From positions 9,855,850-9,919,849 of the forward strand of contig NC_083602.1 of NCBI RefSeq assembly GCF_029168945.1: 64,000 bases of DNA, read 5' to 3'. The position numbers were made by a program, and so were the translations under genes. This document shows positions 34,769 to 46,459 of this stretch, in pieces. Under the pieces are notes generated by a model. It worked only from the letters and a program-made list of their open reading frames with translations. It did not search any database and had not been told where the DNA came from. The number at the start of each line of letters is the position of its first letter. Within the stretch, counting starts at the first letter, position 1. The stretch is from Cannabis sativa (taxonomy: Eukaryota; Streptophyta; Magnoliopsida; Rosales; Cannabaceae).

Positions 34769-35730
34769 CTGCATCAAAAAAAATTAATTAGCAAATATCG
34801 CATAAAGTCGCACAAACATCGCAGAAAATCGCATAAGACATCAACAAAAATTATAAGCTACTGCCAACAAAAATCGCACAAATATCGCATAGTAACCGCA
34901 TAATAATCGCTAAAAAATACAGCGTAACAGCTGAAAATTTATAATGTCAGGTAAATCGCACAAAAATCGCATAATATCGCTAAAATCGCACAACCTATAC
35001 CACATCACGTATATCGCTTAAAATTGCACAATATCGATTAACATACCCAACACATAAAGTCTAAGTCTTAATCGCACAATATCGCACACAAATCGCACAA
35101 TGTCGCAAAAATTACAAAACCAGGAACGAAAAGAATCAGCACGAAACTCATAATTTTCCTACATCTTTCTTGCACAATTTATCACAAAAACACATACTAA
35201 ATCACAATTTCAGTTAAACCACAAATTCATCCACAAATTAAGCCATATTTTAAAGATAAATTAAAATAAAAATTTCAAAAAAAAAATATCTCTTTAATCT
35301 GATTGGTTTTATGGGTTGATGGGATTCGAGTGGGTGTGGTTGGTCGCTGGGATCGATTGGGTCGAGAGGGTCGGTGTTCGTTGGGTCGAGAGGGTCGTCG
35401 TTCATTCGGCTCCACAGGGTCGACGTCGTTCGTTTGGGTCGACAGGGTTGTCGTTCGTTGGGGTCGATAGGATCGGGAGGGTCGTCGGAGTCATCGGAGG
35501 TTGGGGTCGATTGGGTCTGGTTCGAATGGAGGGGGTGGGTTCGGGGTTTTTGGGTTCGAATGGAGAGGGAAGGAGGAGAGAGAAGGATGTTAGAGAGAAG
35601 GGGGGAAAACTGAAAAGTTATGGGTAATTTTGGAAGCCAATTGAAAAATTAGCATATTTAAACAATGTGTAATTTTTTAGTTTAATTAAACACCATGTGT
35701 TATTTTTTAGCATGATTTCTCAAATTTTAC
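34769..35730 (-). promoter_or_regulatory. Leader and promoter end of MULE A's protease gene
   Basis: On the minus strand this is the upstream region of the protease gene. It holds TGCGA motifs (34790-35110), an A-rich stretch, a GTCG-rich imperfect minisatellite (35330-35530) and a GA-rich patch (35560-35605), then the right terminal repeat. No complete ORF of credible function was found. Confidence 0.55.
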
Positions 35731-35738
35731 TAACGAAA

Positions 35739-36771
35739 TTACGATAAGGGTACTTAGTGTCTTTTAGTATTTTTCCTTAGAAAATTTGTACGAGTTAGTT
35801 GCTAGCTTCCTTTACTTTAAACATTAACATCTAATTCTTACAAAACCAAAAAAAAAAAAAAAAAAAAAAACAAAAAACCCCTAACATCTAATTAATACTA
35901 TAGGCACCATATAATGAACTTGATCGATTTAAATCCTTTCTCTGCTTGATGAAACCCATTTTAACAAATAAAGAATTTGGATTAATTTAATATATTGTGG
36001 ATCTAATCTAACCTTCTTAGTAATCATGTACATGTTTAGCTGGATGATGATATAATAATATTAATAATAATATGCAAAAAAAAAAAAAAAACCTTTCAAA
36101 CTCGGTGATATGATATGCGACTGTAGACCATACATTTCATGGTGGCTGTGGGTTTCCATTTTGTATTTAATTTTATTTTTTTAGGTTAGACATTTTATCT
36201 AACCGGAACAAAAACATGTCAATGGATGAACTAGAAGCAGCTTCCACGTAGGGGCAATTTTGTCAATGCACATTGGGCTTGCTTTTAAGGCAAGAAGCTG
36301 GCATGAATGAAGACTTTGGCCGTAACATTTATTATTGCGTCACCTAACTATGCAAGTGCTGAGCACGTTTACCAAAGTGACCTTCTCCCCTTTCTTTCTT
36401 TCTTTCTTTCTTTGTAGCAAACATGGCTTTGACATTACTCCATGACTATGAAACTTTAACGACCAAGGAAAGATTAATACCATGAGTCCAACAGTTGGCT
36501 TAACCTTTTCAGCTAAGCAGAGACACCCTTATCAACCACTTCACACTTCACATTACTCCAACATTTTGATATTTTCATCTACAATTATATGAAGAATAAA
36601 AGAAATACACCTACTCCTATTGTTTCTATGCTTTATAGGTTATCAAATACATGTATATAATGTGTGCCGAATATGTGTTTTGATTGCAGTAAGCAATAAT
36701 GAACCAGAGATGAATACATCTTTATCTTGTATTATATACAGGGATACGTTCAATAGACATCACTTTCTACA
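35739..36771. other. Intergenic spacer between MULE A and the MITE
   Basis: AT-rich DNA with homopolymer A runs (35848-35870, 36076-36091) and a short (TTTC)n near 36396-36413. No gene was recognised. Confidence 0.6.
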
Positions 36772-36780
36772 TTATTTTAA

Positions 36781-37174
36781 GGCTAATTAGTAATTTTTTC
36801 CCCCGAACTTTGACATGTACTAAATCGTGCCCCCTGAACTTTTTTGGCCGTAAAAAATTCCCACTGAACTACTGAGATTGTTAAATTTAAGAACTTTTGT
36901 CTAATTTTAGTAAAAAAATTTAACATGGATGAAAGTTCAAGGGACATGATTTAGTACATATCAAAGTTTGAGGGGCATGATTTCGTAAATATCAAAGTCT
37001 GGGGAGTATGGCTTAGTACATAAACAATCACTGAAATAGTAAAATTGAATGAAATGAAACAAAAGTCCTTAAATTTAACAATCTCAATAGTTCGGGGGAA
37101 TTTCTAACAACCAAAAAAGTTCGGGCACAATTTAGTACATGTCAAAGTAAAGAGGAAAAAATAACTAATTAACC
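36781..37174. mobile_element. 394-bp Mutator-type MITE
   Basis: The two arms, each over 100 bp, are inverted copies. The left arm starts GGCTAATTAGTAATTTTTTC and the complement of the right arm starts GGTTAATTAGTTATTTTTTC; both contain GACATGTACTAAAT. A perfect 9-bp duplication TTATTTTAA flanks it (36772-36780, 37175-37183). There is no coding sequence. The 9-bp duplication points to a Mutator-type transposase, but its termini differ from those of MULEs A and B. Confidence 0.9.
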
Positions 37175-37183
37175 TTATTTTAA

Positions 37184-37538
37184 ATGAAGATGAATAGTCT
37201 TGTATTGCTAGAATCAAGGCCAGTAGTGGTATTTGAGTAGACTAGACATGCAACATTTCAACGGAAAGAGAAAAAGAAAAAAAGAGTAGACATGAATGTA
37301 ACTTGTTCTCTTCTTTTTCCTGGTGCGAAATAATCTCGACATAAATGACTTTTTTACTATCCAATTATTTCTTAGATTAAAAAAAAAAAAATTGAAATTA
37401 CTTCTGTTTTTGTTAGCAGCTTATTCTTGCCACACTCTAACTTATACCGGGCTTCATTTATTTATTTATTTAAATAGAAAAACAATACAAACTTGTGCAT
37501 TTGGAAAGCGAGGCTGATTGCTGAGTAATACGTAAGAA
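37184..37538. other. Short AT-rich spacer
   Basis: No gene or repeat was recognised. It ends at the TAAGATTA duplication of MULE B (37539-37546). Confidence 0.6.
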
Positions 37539-37706
37539 TAAGATTAGGGAAATTTGACAATATATGCTTAAAAATAAAAAGTACACTAAAACTATGCTAG
37601 CATTCTTTATATTATGAAAACTATACTTAAAACATTTATACCTTACAATTTTACCCCTAAAACAAATAAAAAATATTCATAACACTTTCTCTCTCTCCAT
37701 CTCTCG

Positions 37707-37835
<129 letters not shown>

Positions 37836-37937
37836 AATACACACATTGCCACCACCGGAGCTAGTGTTCGGCCGACTTACTCAAAGGGAACTTGAAACCC
37901 AACCAAAGCTCTAAGAAAGTCATTCCTTTAAACAATA

Positions 37938-40900
37938 ATGGGTATGTAATTTCTTTAGTAATTATTGTTTGATTTAGATGTATTTATGTTGAAAGTAATA
38001 GATCTACACATATCCGTGGTTTTTATGTACCCTTTTGACACCCTTTGTCAATGAAACACGAAATGCAGCAAGTCTGCGAGTTTACTGGTTTTTTTTGCAA
38101 TTTTAGCGATATGTTTCGACATGTTAGCGACATTTAGCGATTACTGGCTGGCAAGAGGTTAGGGATGACATTTAGCGACATGTGTCGACATGTCGCGACA
38201 CACGTCGCGACACATAGAATTATTGTGTTATATTGTGGATATATTTAGTTTTCTCGACAAGTTCGCGACGTTTGTCGACATACTTTTTTTTGTGATTGGT
38301 TCGCGATAAGTAGCGATAGGTTAGCGATATCTTGCGACATATTGGTTTGTTATAATTTGTGGTCATTTTGGTTTGCAGATTCGAATGTGTTTGTAGTTGT
38401 ACTATATGATGGGGCTTGGGCAGTTGAAGGTTTCAACTGGATTTTCAATAATCCCAAAAGTAAGATGTTAATGTTTGAGGTTGACACTACTTTAGAAAAG
38501 ATGAATGATATTTTGTATGAAGAATTGGATATAGACCCTATTGTGTATGAACTGAAAATAGAGGTGTGTTATATGTACATGAAAGGCAATATGATACCGC
38601 CAGAAGTTTTAGTGAAAGATAGTCAAGTAAGATTGTTCTTAAGAATGAAGGCAAAAATGAGTGTGGAGAACTTGCTGCCACTGTTTGTGACTAAGGTTAA
38701 AAGGCATGCGCTTTTGGGGCCTACTCCGCCAACTGTCCTCCCAAGAAGTGTTGTTGGGAGTTTTGTCCCAGAAACAGATCCAGCCGTAGGGATGAATGAG
38801 CAGGCCCCTACTAATATAGAGGAGGATAATAGGGTTGACTATGGATTTGACCAGTTCAATGAGTTTGATGGTGCATTTTACAACAATGATCCTATAGTAG
38901 ATTTGAACGAGGATGGTGATGCGGAGTTGGAAGTTCATGAACCTATAGAAGTACCTTCTTTAAGGTTAGAACTACCTCCACCATCTCCACCACGTCCAAG
39001 GGAGCAAAGGAAAGACCAAGAAAGAAGAACCCCTCGGAGTGAAAATCACGAAACACTGTGCACCGCAGTAGCCGCCTGTGTCCTCCTCGTAGTACTGTAC
39101 CATCTGATTTTGAAGTTTGTACAAAATTCAAACCTATTGTGTGGACAAGGGAAGACATAGAGGAAAATAATGTTTATACAACTTCTTTTACTGGTACACA
39201 CTCAGGGGAAATATATGTTGGCAAGTTGTATACAAATAAGACTGAATTGAATAATGTGGTTGGAAGGTTTGCATTGAAAATGAATTTTGAGTTCATGGTG
39301 AAGAAGTCTGGGACCGATGTTTTTTATGCAACTTGCAGGGGTTCAGATTGCAAATGGAGAGTGAGGGGGAGGAAGAGGGCACGTTGTGACATGTTTGAGG
39401 TTACTGTATTCCACAACGAACACACATGTAGCCTGGATTCTAGACATACGCTCGATAACCGTCAAGCAAAGACCGTGGGTTGTTGGCCACCTCATTAAGA
39501 ACAAGTTCAAATCGGATGGAACTAAGTACAAAGCTAAAGACATACAAAGGGATATGTTTCAGGAGTATGGGATCAAGATGAGCTATGAGAAGGCTTGGAG
39601 GTGCCGAGAGAAGGGACTTATGTATTCGAGGGGTACGCCGGCAGCGGCTTATAGTCGATTACTCCGGTTACTTTTACGTGCTGGAATAGAAGAATCCAAG
39701 TACTATTACAGACATTATCACAGAGGATAAAAGGTTCAAGTACTGTTTCTGGTCACTGGCTGCTTGTAGGAGGGGATTTAAGTTTTGTCGTCCTGTGATT
39801 AGTATCGACGGCACGTTCTTGAAGACAAGGTTTGGGGGCACAATGCTAGTTGCTGTAGCGTATGATGCAAATAACCAACTGTTTCCGATTGCCTTTGCAA
39901 TTGTTGACAGCGAGAATCATGACTCTTGGAAGTATTTCTTGCGAAGTTAAAGGAAGCGATTGGGGAGGTTGAAAACTTAGTGTTTGTATCGGATAGGCAT
40001 CAAAGCATTGAACATGCTGTCGAGGTTATTTTCCCCGAAGCATGCCATTGTGCATGCTACAAACATATTTCTATGAATGTCACCCACAAGTTCAAGACTG
40101 ATGTATGTAACACGCAAATATGGTTGGCCGCTTACGCATGGTCGAAGAGGGAATGTGATAGACATTTGCGGGTGCTCCGACGGATGGATCCTCCCATCGC
40201 CGCTTATGTTGACAATATAGGATTAGAAAAATGGGCTCGTCCTTATTGTCTAGGAGACAGGTACAACATCATGACAAACAACGCTGCAGAAAGCCTTAAC
40301 AACGTGACTGAAGAATTCCGGGCATATCCAATAACTACTCTAGTTGAGTTCATAAGGTTCACACTACAAAATTGGTTTGCTAACCGTCTTGAGAAGGCAA
40401 GTAAGTGTGTTACCCCTTTGGCAACTCATTTTGAGGAAGATTTGATAAAGCAACACGAGGATGGTAGACGTAGAAGTGTCCTACGTAACGGTGCACAATT
40501 GTTTAATGTTGGAAGAGGTGCTGACGGTTCTGACTTTGAAAAAGGCGGAGATGTGAACTTAGTTGAGAGAACATGCACTTGCGGCATGTTCCAATTGTTG
40601 AAAATTCCTTGTCCCCATGCATGCCGCAGCCGCTTACTCGGAATGTCGGTGTCTACGCTCCGTCATCTCCCTATTACACAAAGGAGACGTGGAAGAATAC
40701 TTACGATGCAACAATTAATGTTGTGGGCGAGGAGGATGAATGGGTGCTTCCGTAACACATGCGTAACATGAGAATCGGTGTACCAATGGAGAAGAAACCT
40801 GTAGGTCGTCCAAGAAAGAGCAATGCAGGAAGACTACGGACTAACCGATTTCCATCGAACGGTACCAAAGTCAAGGAACCACGCAAATGTTCAAACTGTG

Positions 40901-40944
40901 GCGCATTGGGACACAACAAAGCTACTTGCAAGGCCAGGGTTTGA
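37938..40944 (+). pseudogene. MULE B transposase (MURA-like), broken
   Basis: As in MULE A, coding begins with a 4-base exon, ATGG (37938-37941), then an intron 37942-38378 and a long exon from 38379, giving an MDSNVFVVVLYDGAWAVEGF start. The zinc DNA-binding region is CRGSDC...HNEHTC (39340-39430). Catalytic D 39807, D 39992 and E 40289, a SWIM finger (CTCGMFQLLKIPCPHAC), an AT hook (GRPRKSNAGRLRTNR) and a zinc knuckle (CSNCGALGHNKATC) ending at 40944 are present. Breaks: frameshifts near 39050, 39470, 39650, 39948 (one base lost in LRKLK) and 40625; TAG 39687 (shared with MULE A); and TAA 40754. The active site is conserved but the frame is not. Confidence 0.9.
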
Positions 40945-41433
40945 GCAGCATTTTCGTTTTTAAATTGCATGCATTATTATTATTATGGTTTATGACATGT
41001 TACTTGTATTTTTTTATGTATGACTATGTTTTATGGATATTATTTTCTGTGTACGTGGTTGTTTACTCTCACTATCTCAGATTTTTGTATATAATTGTGC
41101 ATTTCACGACATTTTGCGATATGTAGCGACACTTTCACGACATGTTTGGAAATTTATTTTATTTTGGACAAGGTCCTGAAAATGCGACTTTCCACGACTA
41201 CACTAGCGACATGTCGCGATATAGGAAGAACTTTTTTCAATTATGGAAAAATTTAAAAACTGCGACTTTCCACGATTACACTAGCGACATGGTGCGATGT
41301 AGGAAGAACTTTTATCAATTCTGGAAAAAATTAAAAAATAGCGACGTTTCACGATTAAGTTAGCGACATATAGCGACATTAATGTAACTTTTATTTATTC
41401 AGTGAAAAGTCGATATTTAGCGACGTTTAACGA
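40945..41433 (+). repeat. MULE B spacer array 1
   Basis: Downstream of the transposase. GCGACAT/ACGACAT motifs recur from 41106 to 41460. There is also a roughly 74-bp duplication built on TGCGACTTTCCACGACTACACTAGC and AGGAAGAACTTTT (near 41182-41255 and 41260-41330, with a weaker third at 41338). No ORF was found. Confidence 0.75.
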
Positions 41434-41760
41434 TTACATTTGCGACATAAAGCGACATGTAGCCTTGCAATATTTGCATAGAGATCCAGGCTTCACCTGT
41501 TTACCATTTAAATAACCTAACTTGCAGCGACGGCAGCCTTCGGGGAACCCTGGTGGTGGAGCCGGCCATACACCTGTTTTGTTAAATTTTTTTTCAAGTT
41601 TTAGAAACCTCCACTCGTTCATAAGCCGTTCATCTTCAAAACGTTTCATGTCGTCAAGCACTTTTTGCATTTGAGGCGTAATTTCCCCACAATCAGGCTC
41701 CTGCTTGATCTCTTCAGGAGTAAGAATCGGATATTTGCCCTTGTTCCTTCTAGTAGACAT
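41434..41760 (-). CDS. Small cysteine-rich ORF unique to MULE B
   Basis: This is an intact 108-codon ORF on the minus strand, starting MSTRRNKGKYPIL. The N-terminal half is charged and likely helical (MQKVLDDMKRFEDERLMNEW). The C-terminal half has GCRRCKLGYLNGKQV and LCKYCKATC, i.e. two CX2C pairs that could bind zinc. A TATA-like box lies about 75 bp upstream (41831-41837). The last codons run into the motif array (TGTCGC). I do not recognise the family. MULE A has nothing comparable between its convergent genes, so it may be a captured host sequence or an accessory gene lost from A. Expression is unproven. Confidence 0.55.
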   Translation of the reverse strand: MSTRRNKGKYPILTPEEIKQEPDCGEITPQMQKVLDDMKRFEDERLMNEWRFLKLEKKFNKTGVWPAPPPGFPEGCRRCKLGYLNGKQVKPGSLCKYCKATCRFMSQM

Positions 41761-41830
41761 TGCTAAGAGAATTATCTTAAGAGGAAAAAAATTAAGAAAA
41801 TATGTGTAACTTATGAGATAGACAATTGGC

Positions 41831-41837
41831 TTTTATA
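41831..41837 (-). promoter_or_regulatory. TATA-like box upstream of the small ORF
   Basis: The minus strand reads CTCTATAAAAGCC, a near-consensus plant TATA box, 71 bp before the ATG at 41760. Confidence 0.5.
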
Positions 41838-42334
41838 GAGAAAACTAGTAGTTGGGAAGGTGGGATAATAAATGTAAAAATTGAATTACACAATTGTACA
41901 CATGTTTGTCATGCAAAAAGTAATCTGGGCAATTTTCGCGACATGTCGCGACACATAGCGACATGTTAGCGACATAATCAAGTAGTTGGTTAGGCGGGAT
42001 AATAAATGTCACATTAATTACCATTTAATGTGGAAACGTCTTTTGTACCGACGTTTCGCGACATACTTGCGACATGTTAACGACATCAACTGAAGAGTCA
42101 AAACATGATTGTACTATCGACATTTTAACGACATGTTCGCGGTGCTTTAGCGATATGAAACCAAACACTCTAAAACTAAAAATTTTCGACATTTAACGAC
42201 ATGTTAACGATTTTGTAGCGACATGTAAGTAAAAGTTTTTAAATTGAACACTTTTCCATATATAAAAACTGTACAGTACTAAAAACAACTATCGTCTATA
42301 ATACAAAAAATTTACAACCCTTTTAAATTATATT
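41838..42334 (+). repeat. MULE B spacer array 2
   Basis: GCGACATGT and TCGCGACA motifs in plus orientation from 41936 to 42225, between the small ORF's promoter and the 3' end of the protease gene. No coding sequence was found. Confidence 0.75.
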
Positions 42335-45300
42335 TTACCAAGTTAAGTTCTGATAAAACAAGTCTACACACCACCGATCTCTGAACATTCTCATGCTATC
42401 GTCTGTAATGTTGTCCAAGGACCGATTCAGCATGAGGTGTTCGATGTACTCAAGTGCATACACCCCGCAATCACCACTGAAAAATTAACAACAAACACAT
42501 TTAGAGACTGAACTGCATATAAAGAGTAATGGCAAATGAAATAATAATATACTATATTAACAAATACCTTGTTTTACTTTGGGGAACCACCTCACTTGGC
42601 ATGCGTCTAGCATGCATTGATTTGAGTTGGCTACTGTCCCCTAAGTCCACATTCAGAATGTTGTTGTTGACTTGATCATAATAGCCAGTAGACCTCAGCA
42701 GATGTGGAAACAACTCAGTCCAAGGTAGCATGATGGCATCAAACTGTGCTTCGGTGGTGCATGATAAATCATTATCGTACACCCGAATCTGCCACATATC
42801 AATATCTACCTCAACAGCAACCCAATGTTTTTGATGATCGAAGTACAGGACGAAGTATATGAAGTTCAAATCCTTCCAACATGGCATGTAACGGCTCTCC
42901 ATACCCAGATAGTACTGGTTCACCGCATCTGGCCATTCGAACGTACTTCTGTCACCAGTCTGGCAGCTCCAAATGCCTATGAGGAATTGTGGAAGTGTTG
43001 TGTCCAGAATCACACCTGGCTGAGGGTACAACTCTGGAAAATGATGGCGTCTCCTCCTCATCAAGTGTGATATGGCATCTATGTGCTGCATAAAAAAAAG
43101 AGAAGATTAAGTAATGTCGTAAATAAAGTCGCGAAACGTCGCGAAGATTGTCGTTAAATAAATTTGTCTGATGTCGCGACAATGTCGTGACAATGTCGCG
43201 ACATGTCGTTAAACAGAACGTGAAAAAAACGCGACCATGTCGCGAGAATGTCGTGACAATGTCGCGACATGTCGACAAATAAAACAGAAAGAAAAAAACT
43301 TCTGTGTCAGCAACAATGTCGCGAAAATGTCGCGACATTGTCGCTAACACATCGACAATACAATAAAATGTTGCAAAAAAAATCAAAAATACTAATTAAT
43401 GATTAAATACTTACATCATCGTGAAGCCACTCTGACCTAAGAAACAAAACTGTGAAGAACTTCACATCGCCAACACCGGTGTGCACATTCCTAGGTCGAG
43501 CATTGGGAATGTCTCCAATCAACCACCTCTTGAACGTACGAAGCAATCTACGGTCTGCTGGTCTCTCCGGGTCTACGTTCTCTGGAAGAACTCGCCTCTT
43601 TTTCTTTTCCGCAGTGTAGTCGTTCAAGTACGTTGGCGGCTTCCTCTTCCTCACAAATGGCACATTTTCTGGGGGTGCAGGTAGAAGTAGGACTTCGTCC
43701 TGTGATTGTGTATCCCCAATGGCCGTGATGATTGCGTCCAATGGAGTTGACGGTGCCTCGTTATCATCTGCTTCCCAATCTTCTGGGAAGACATCTTCGT
43801 TATCACTCGCCTGTTGTTCCTCATTTTGCGGTGCAGGTGTGGGCTCTCCAGGTGTGGGCGCTCCTTTTACCATAGCCATCAACTCGTCCATCTTAGCCAG
43901 TAGAGTCTCCTTCAGATCTTTCTGACTCTCTGTGAAGGACCGCCTCATACTGAGATGGCTATTTACTAACCCCGTCTGTGCCAACATGACGGCTTCCTGC
44001 TGGGACTCAAGCTTCTCCAGCCGGGCCTCAATGCTATCCAACCTCTTTACAAGGTCAGTGTCCACAGTTGTACTGGTTGGAGCAGAAGGACCTGCTGAAG
44101 TAGATGGCTCGTGTACTTCAGGTGCCGGTGGTGGTGGAACTAAATTTGCCTTTGTCACGGCCTCGTTGATGGTCTTCGCTTGAGTTTCAAACACAGACTC
44201 TTGTGTACCATCAACGTCCACCGTTTGTTCTACGTCCATCTCAAAGCAAAGAGGGGCTCTACCCTCATTAATACTCTTGAAGTATGCCTCTTCACTGGGC
44301 CGGGGAAACAAGCACTTCTTCACCACCAACTGAAACAAAAAAGAAAACACAGAATAATTAAAAACTGTGAAAAGAAGTCAAAAATTATGATAATTGAAAA
44401 AAGAAGCACAATGTCGCTACATGTCGATAACATGTCGCGACATATGTCGCGATAAGCGATACAGCCATTTCTTTTGCGACATCGCATAATGTCGCTAACA
44501 TATCGCTAACAATGTCGCGAATGTTCATTTTCAATAAATTTAAATAAAATACAGAACAGTAAAGAAACATACCCGACTGTTGAATAACAGTGCAATGTCG
44601 GTTGCCTTGACATCTTGTTTCCGCTGGCCCTTTGGTGTTTTCCAGCTCAACATTCTGGGGAACTTGGTCCCGTTGCAGTGGGCATACTTCTTCCCCAACT
44701 TCTCAATTGCTTCGTATGCCCAGTACTGAAAGGCAGGTACATAGCCACTAACTGTGTACTTTGCCTCCTGAGCAATCTTCTTCCCCTTCTTCTTGTCAAC
44801 ATTATCCTTGTAATGTTGCATATTCTTTCCTAATGTCTCCATCAGCTTACGAAAAGCGCGCTCGCCCCACGGATACTTAAAAGAAGAAGTCGAGATCGTT
44901 AACAAACTTCAACATCTCAGGCCAAACTTGGACATTGCCCTCCTTTGATACTAATACACCTTCAATGAAAGCGATCAGTCCAAGCTTGTAGGCATCATCT
45001 TTATCTTCGCACCTCTCAAGTTGGAGCATAAGGGAGTCCAACTGAACAGAACTCTTCCCTTCAAAATAAGTCCGAACTAGATGGTCGTTGGACTTGGCGT
45101 GTATTTCCTCGTCTGTAGGGGCACTACCCATAGGTAAGCCAGTAATGAGTCCAAACTCTATCCGTCCGAATCTCATGTCATTTCTCCCTACATGAAACCA
45201 AACCTCATCCTCCTTTTCTGTGTCCACTTTCATTTTTCGTAAGAGGAGGCTGTGGACCAACGCGCCAGAGAAAGTTAACTCTCCAGCTTCCCAAAAGTGT

Positions 45301-45440
45301 CCGAAAGGACTAGCCTTCACTGTCTCAACCAAATCCATCTCAGTAAACTTGGCCTTGATATATCTGAACCTATCTGTACCCCGATAGGTAAGACGTCCCG
45401 TGAAATGAGAGGTAATTGGAAGTTTAAGTTCAGGAGCCAT
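42335..45440 (-). pseudogene. MULE B DUF1985/Ulp1-like C48 protease gene, one clear frameshift
   Basis: Inferred minus-strand exons: 45440-44573 (ATG directly after a GCAG acceptor; DUF1985 with SGALVHSLLLRKMK and DEVWFHVGRNDMRFGRIEFG); 44329-43415 (linker with helix and acidic FPEDWEADDNEAPSTP); 43085-42568 (KHWVAVEVDIDMWQIRVYD); and 42476-42335 (SGDCGVYALEYIEHLML, nucleophile Cys at 42467). The last exon is 142 bp in both MULEs. The His-Asp-Cys triad is complete. A 4-base T insertion near 44880, compared with MULE A, shifts the frame inside the first exon; otherwise all exons are open. It is the better-preserved of the two protease genes. Confidence 0.82.
43086..43414 (-). repeat. MULE B protease-gene intron with motif array
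   Basis: TGTCG motifs start at 43117, 43129, 43139, 43151, 43174, 43185, 43196 and 43206; gaps are 10-12 or 23 bp. The flanking exons lack it. Similar arrays occur at 44405-44525 and 45470-45810. Confidence 0.85.
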
Positions 45441-46242
45441 CTGCAAAATTGTCAACAAATTTGTTAGAAGTATGTCGCGAAACATGTCGCTGTATGTCGC
45501 TATACATCGCTAAACATAATCCTGATCAAATCGCCAAATACGTCGCTAATATATCGCTAATGAATCGCTAAACACAAAAAGAGGATGCAAAACTAGTCCT
45601 ATGTATAACTGTTATATATCGCTAATATATCGCAAACATGTCGCCAAACACACATACAAGTCGATAAAAATCATGAAACCTAAGTACTAAATTCAATATC
45701 GCTAATTATGTCGCTAGTATGTCGACAACACGTCGTGAAAACCACGTTTAACAGAAAATCCCTAACTTTTCTAGACGATGTCGCGTTATGTCGTGAACAT
45801 AGTCGCCCTACGTCGCAAATTTTGCACAAAAACCAGAAAATATACCAAAACAATGAAATTCAAACGAAATCAAACAAATTGAACCTAAACTAACTACATT
45901 ACTTTAAAATGAAGCACAAACAGAAGAAAAAGTAATGAAACAACAAAAAAGTTTAGAAAAATACCTTTTTTTAAGGTTTTGGATCTGGGTTTCGTTTGGG
46001 GGTGTCGCGAATGGGGGTTTCTCGATCTCGTCTGGGGTTTCACGATTTCTTCTTCGAAGAGTTCGCGATGTCGTCTGAGATGGGTTTCGCGATTTCCTCT
46101 GGATGCTGGGGTCGGGTGGTGAGGGGGTGGTCCGTGAGTGGGGTGAAGGCTGTCTGGTTTGCGTGAGGGGTGGGTGTCGTGGGTGGTCCGGTGAGTGAGG
46201 GGTGGTCCGGTGACTGGGGTTAGGGTTGTCTGGTTTGCATGA

Positions 46243-46305
<63 letters not shown>

Positions 46306-46451
46306 CTGAGAGTTAGAGGGAGAGTGAAAGTTTAAAATGGGGAGGGTAAAGTTGGGATTATAATTAACTGGAGAGTATTTTTTTAATTTTTTTTTACATA
46401 GTATATTAAAACAATATATGCTATATTTAAGCATATATTGTCAAATTTCCC
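45441..46451 (-). promoter_or_regulatory. Leader and promoter end of MULE B's protease gene
   Basis: Motif array (45470-45810), A-rich leader, G-rich stretch (45980-46230), (GA)27 at 46249-46302 and the right terminal repeat. Read on the minus strand the (GA)n is a CT tract upstream of the gene, mirroring the CT tract upstream of the transposase. Confidence 0.6.
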
Positions 46452-46459
46452 TAAGATTA

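Noticed and set aside
35316..35627. Plus-strand Gly/Arg/Val-rich ORF at the right end of MULE A
   Set aside because: It translates a GTCG-rich minisatellite; nothing comparable is kept in MULE B.
42952..43386. Minus ORF with repeated TCRDIVTT-like peptides
   Set aside because: It reads through the intron motif array; the repeats reflect the DNA motif. The real exon ends at 43085.
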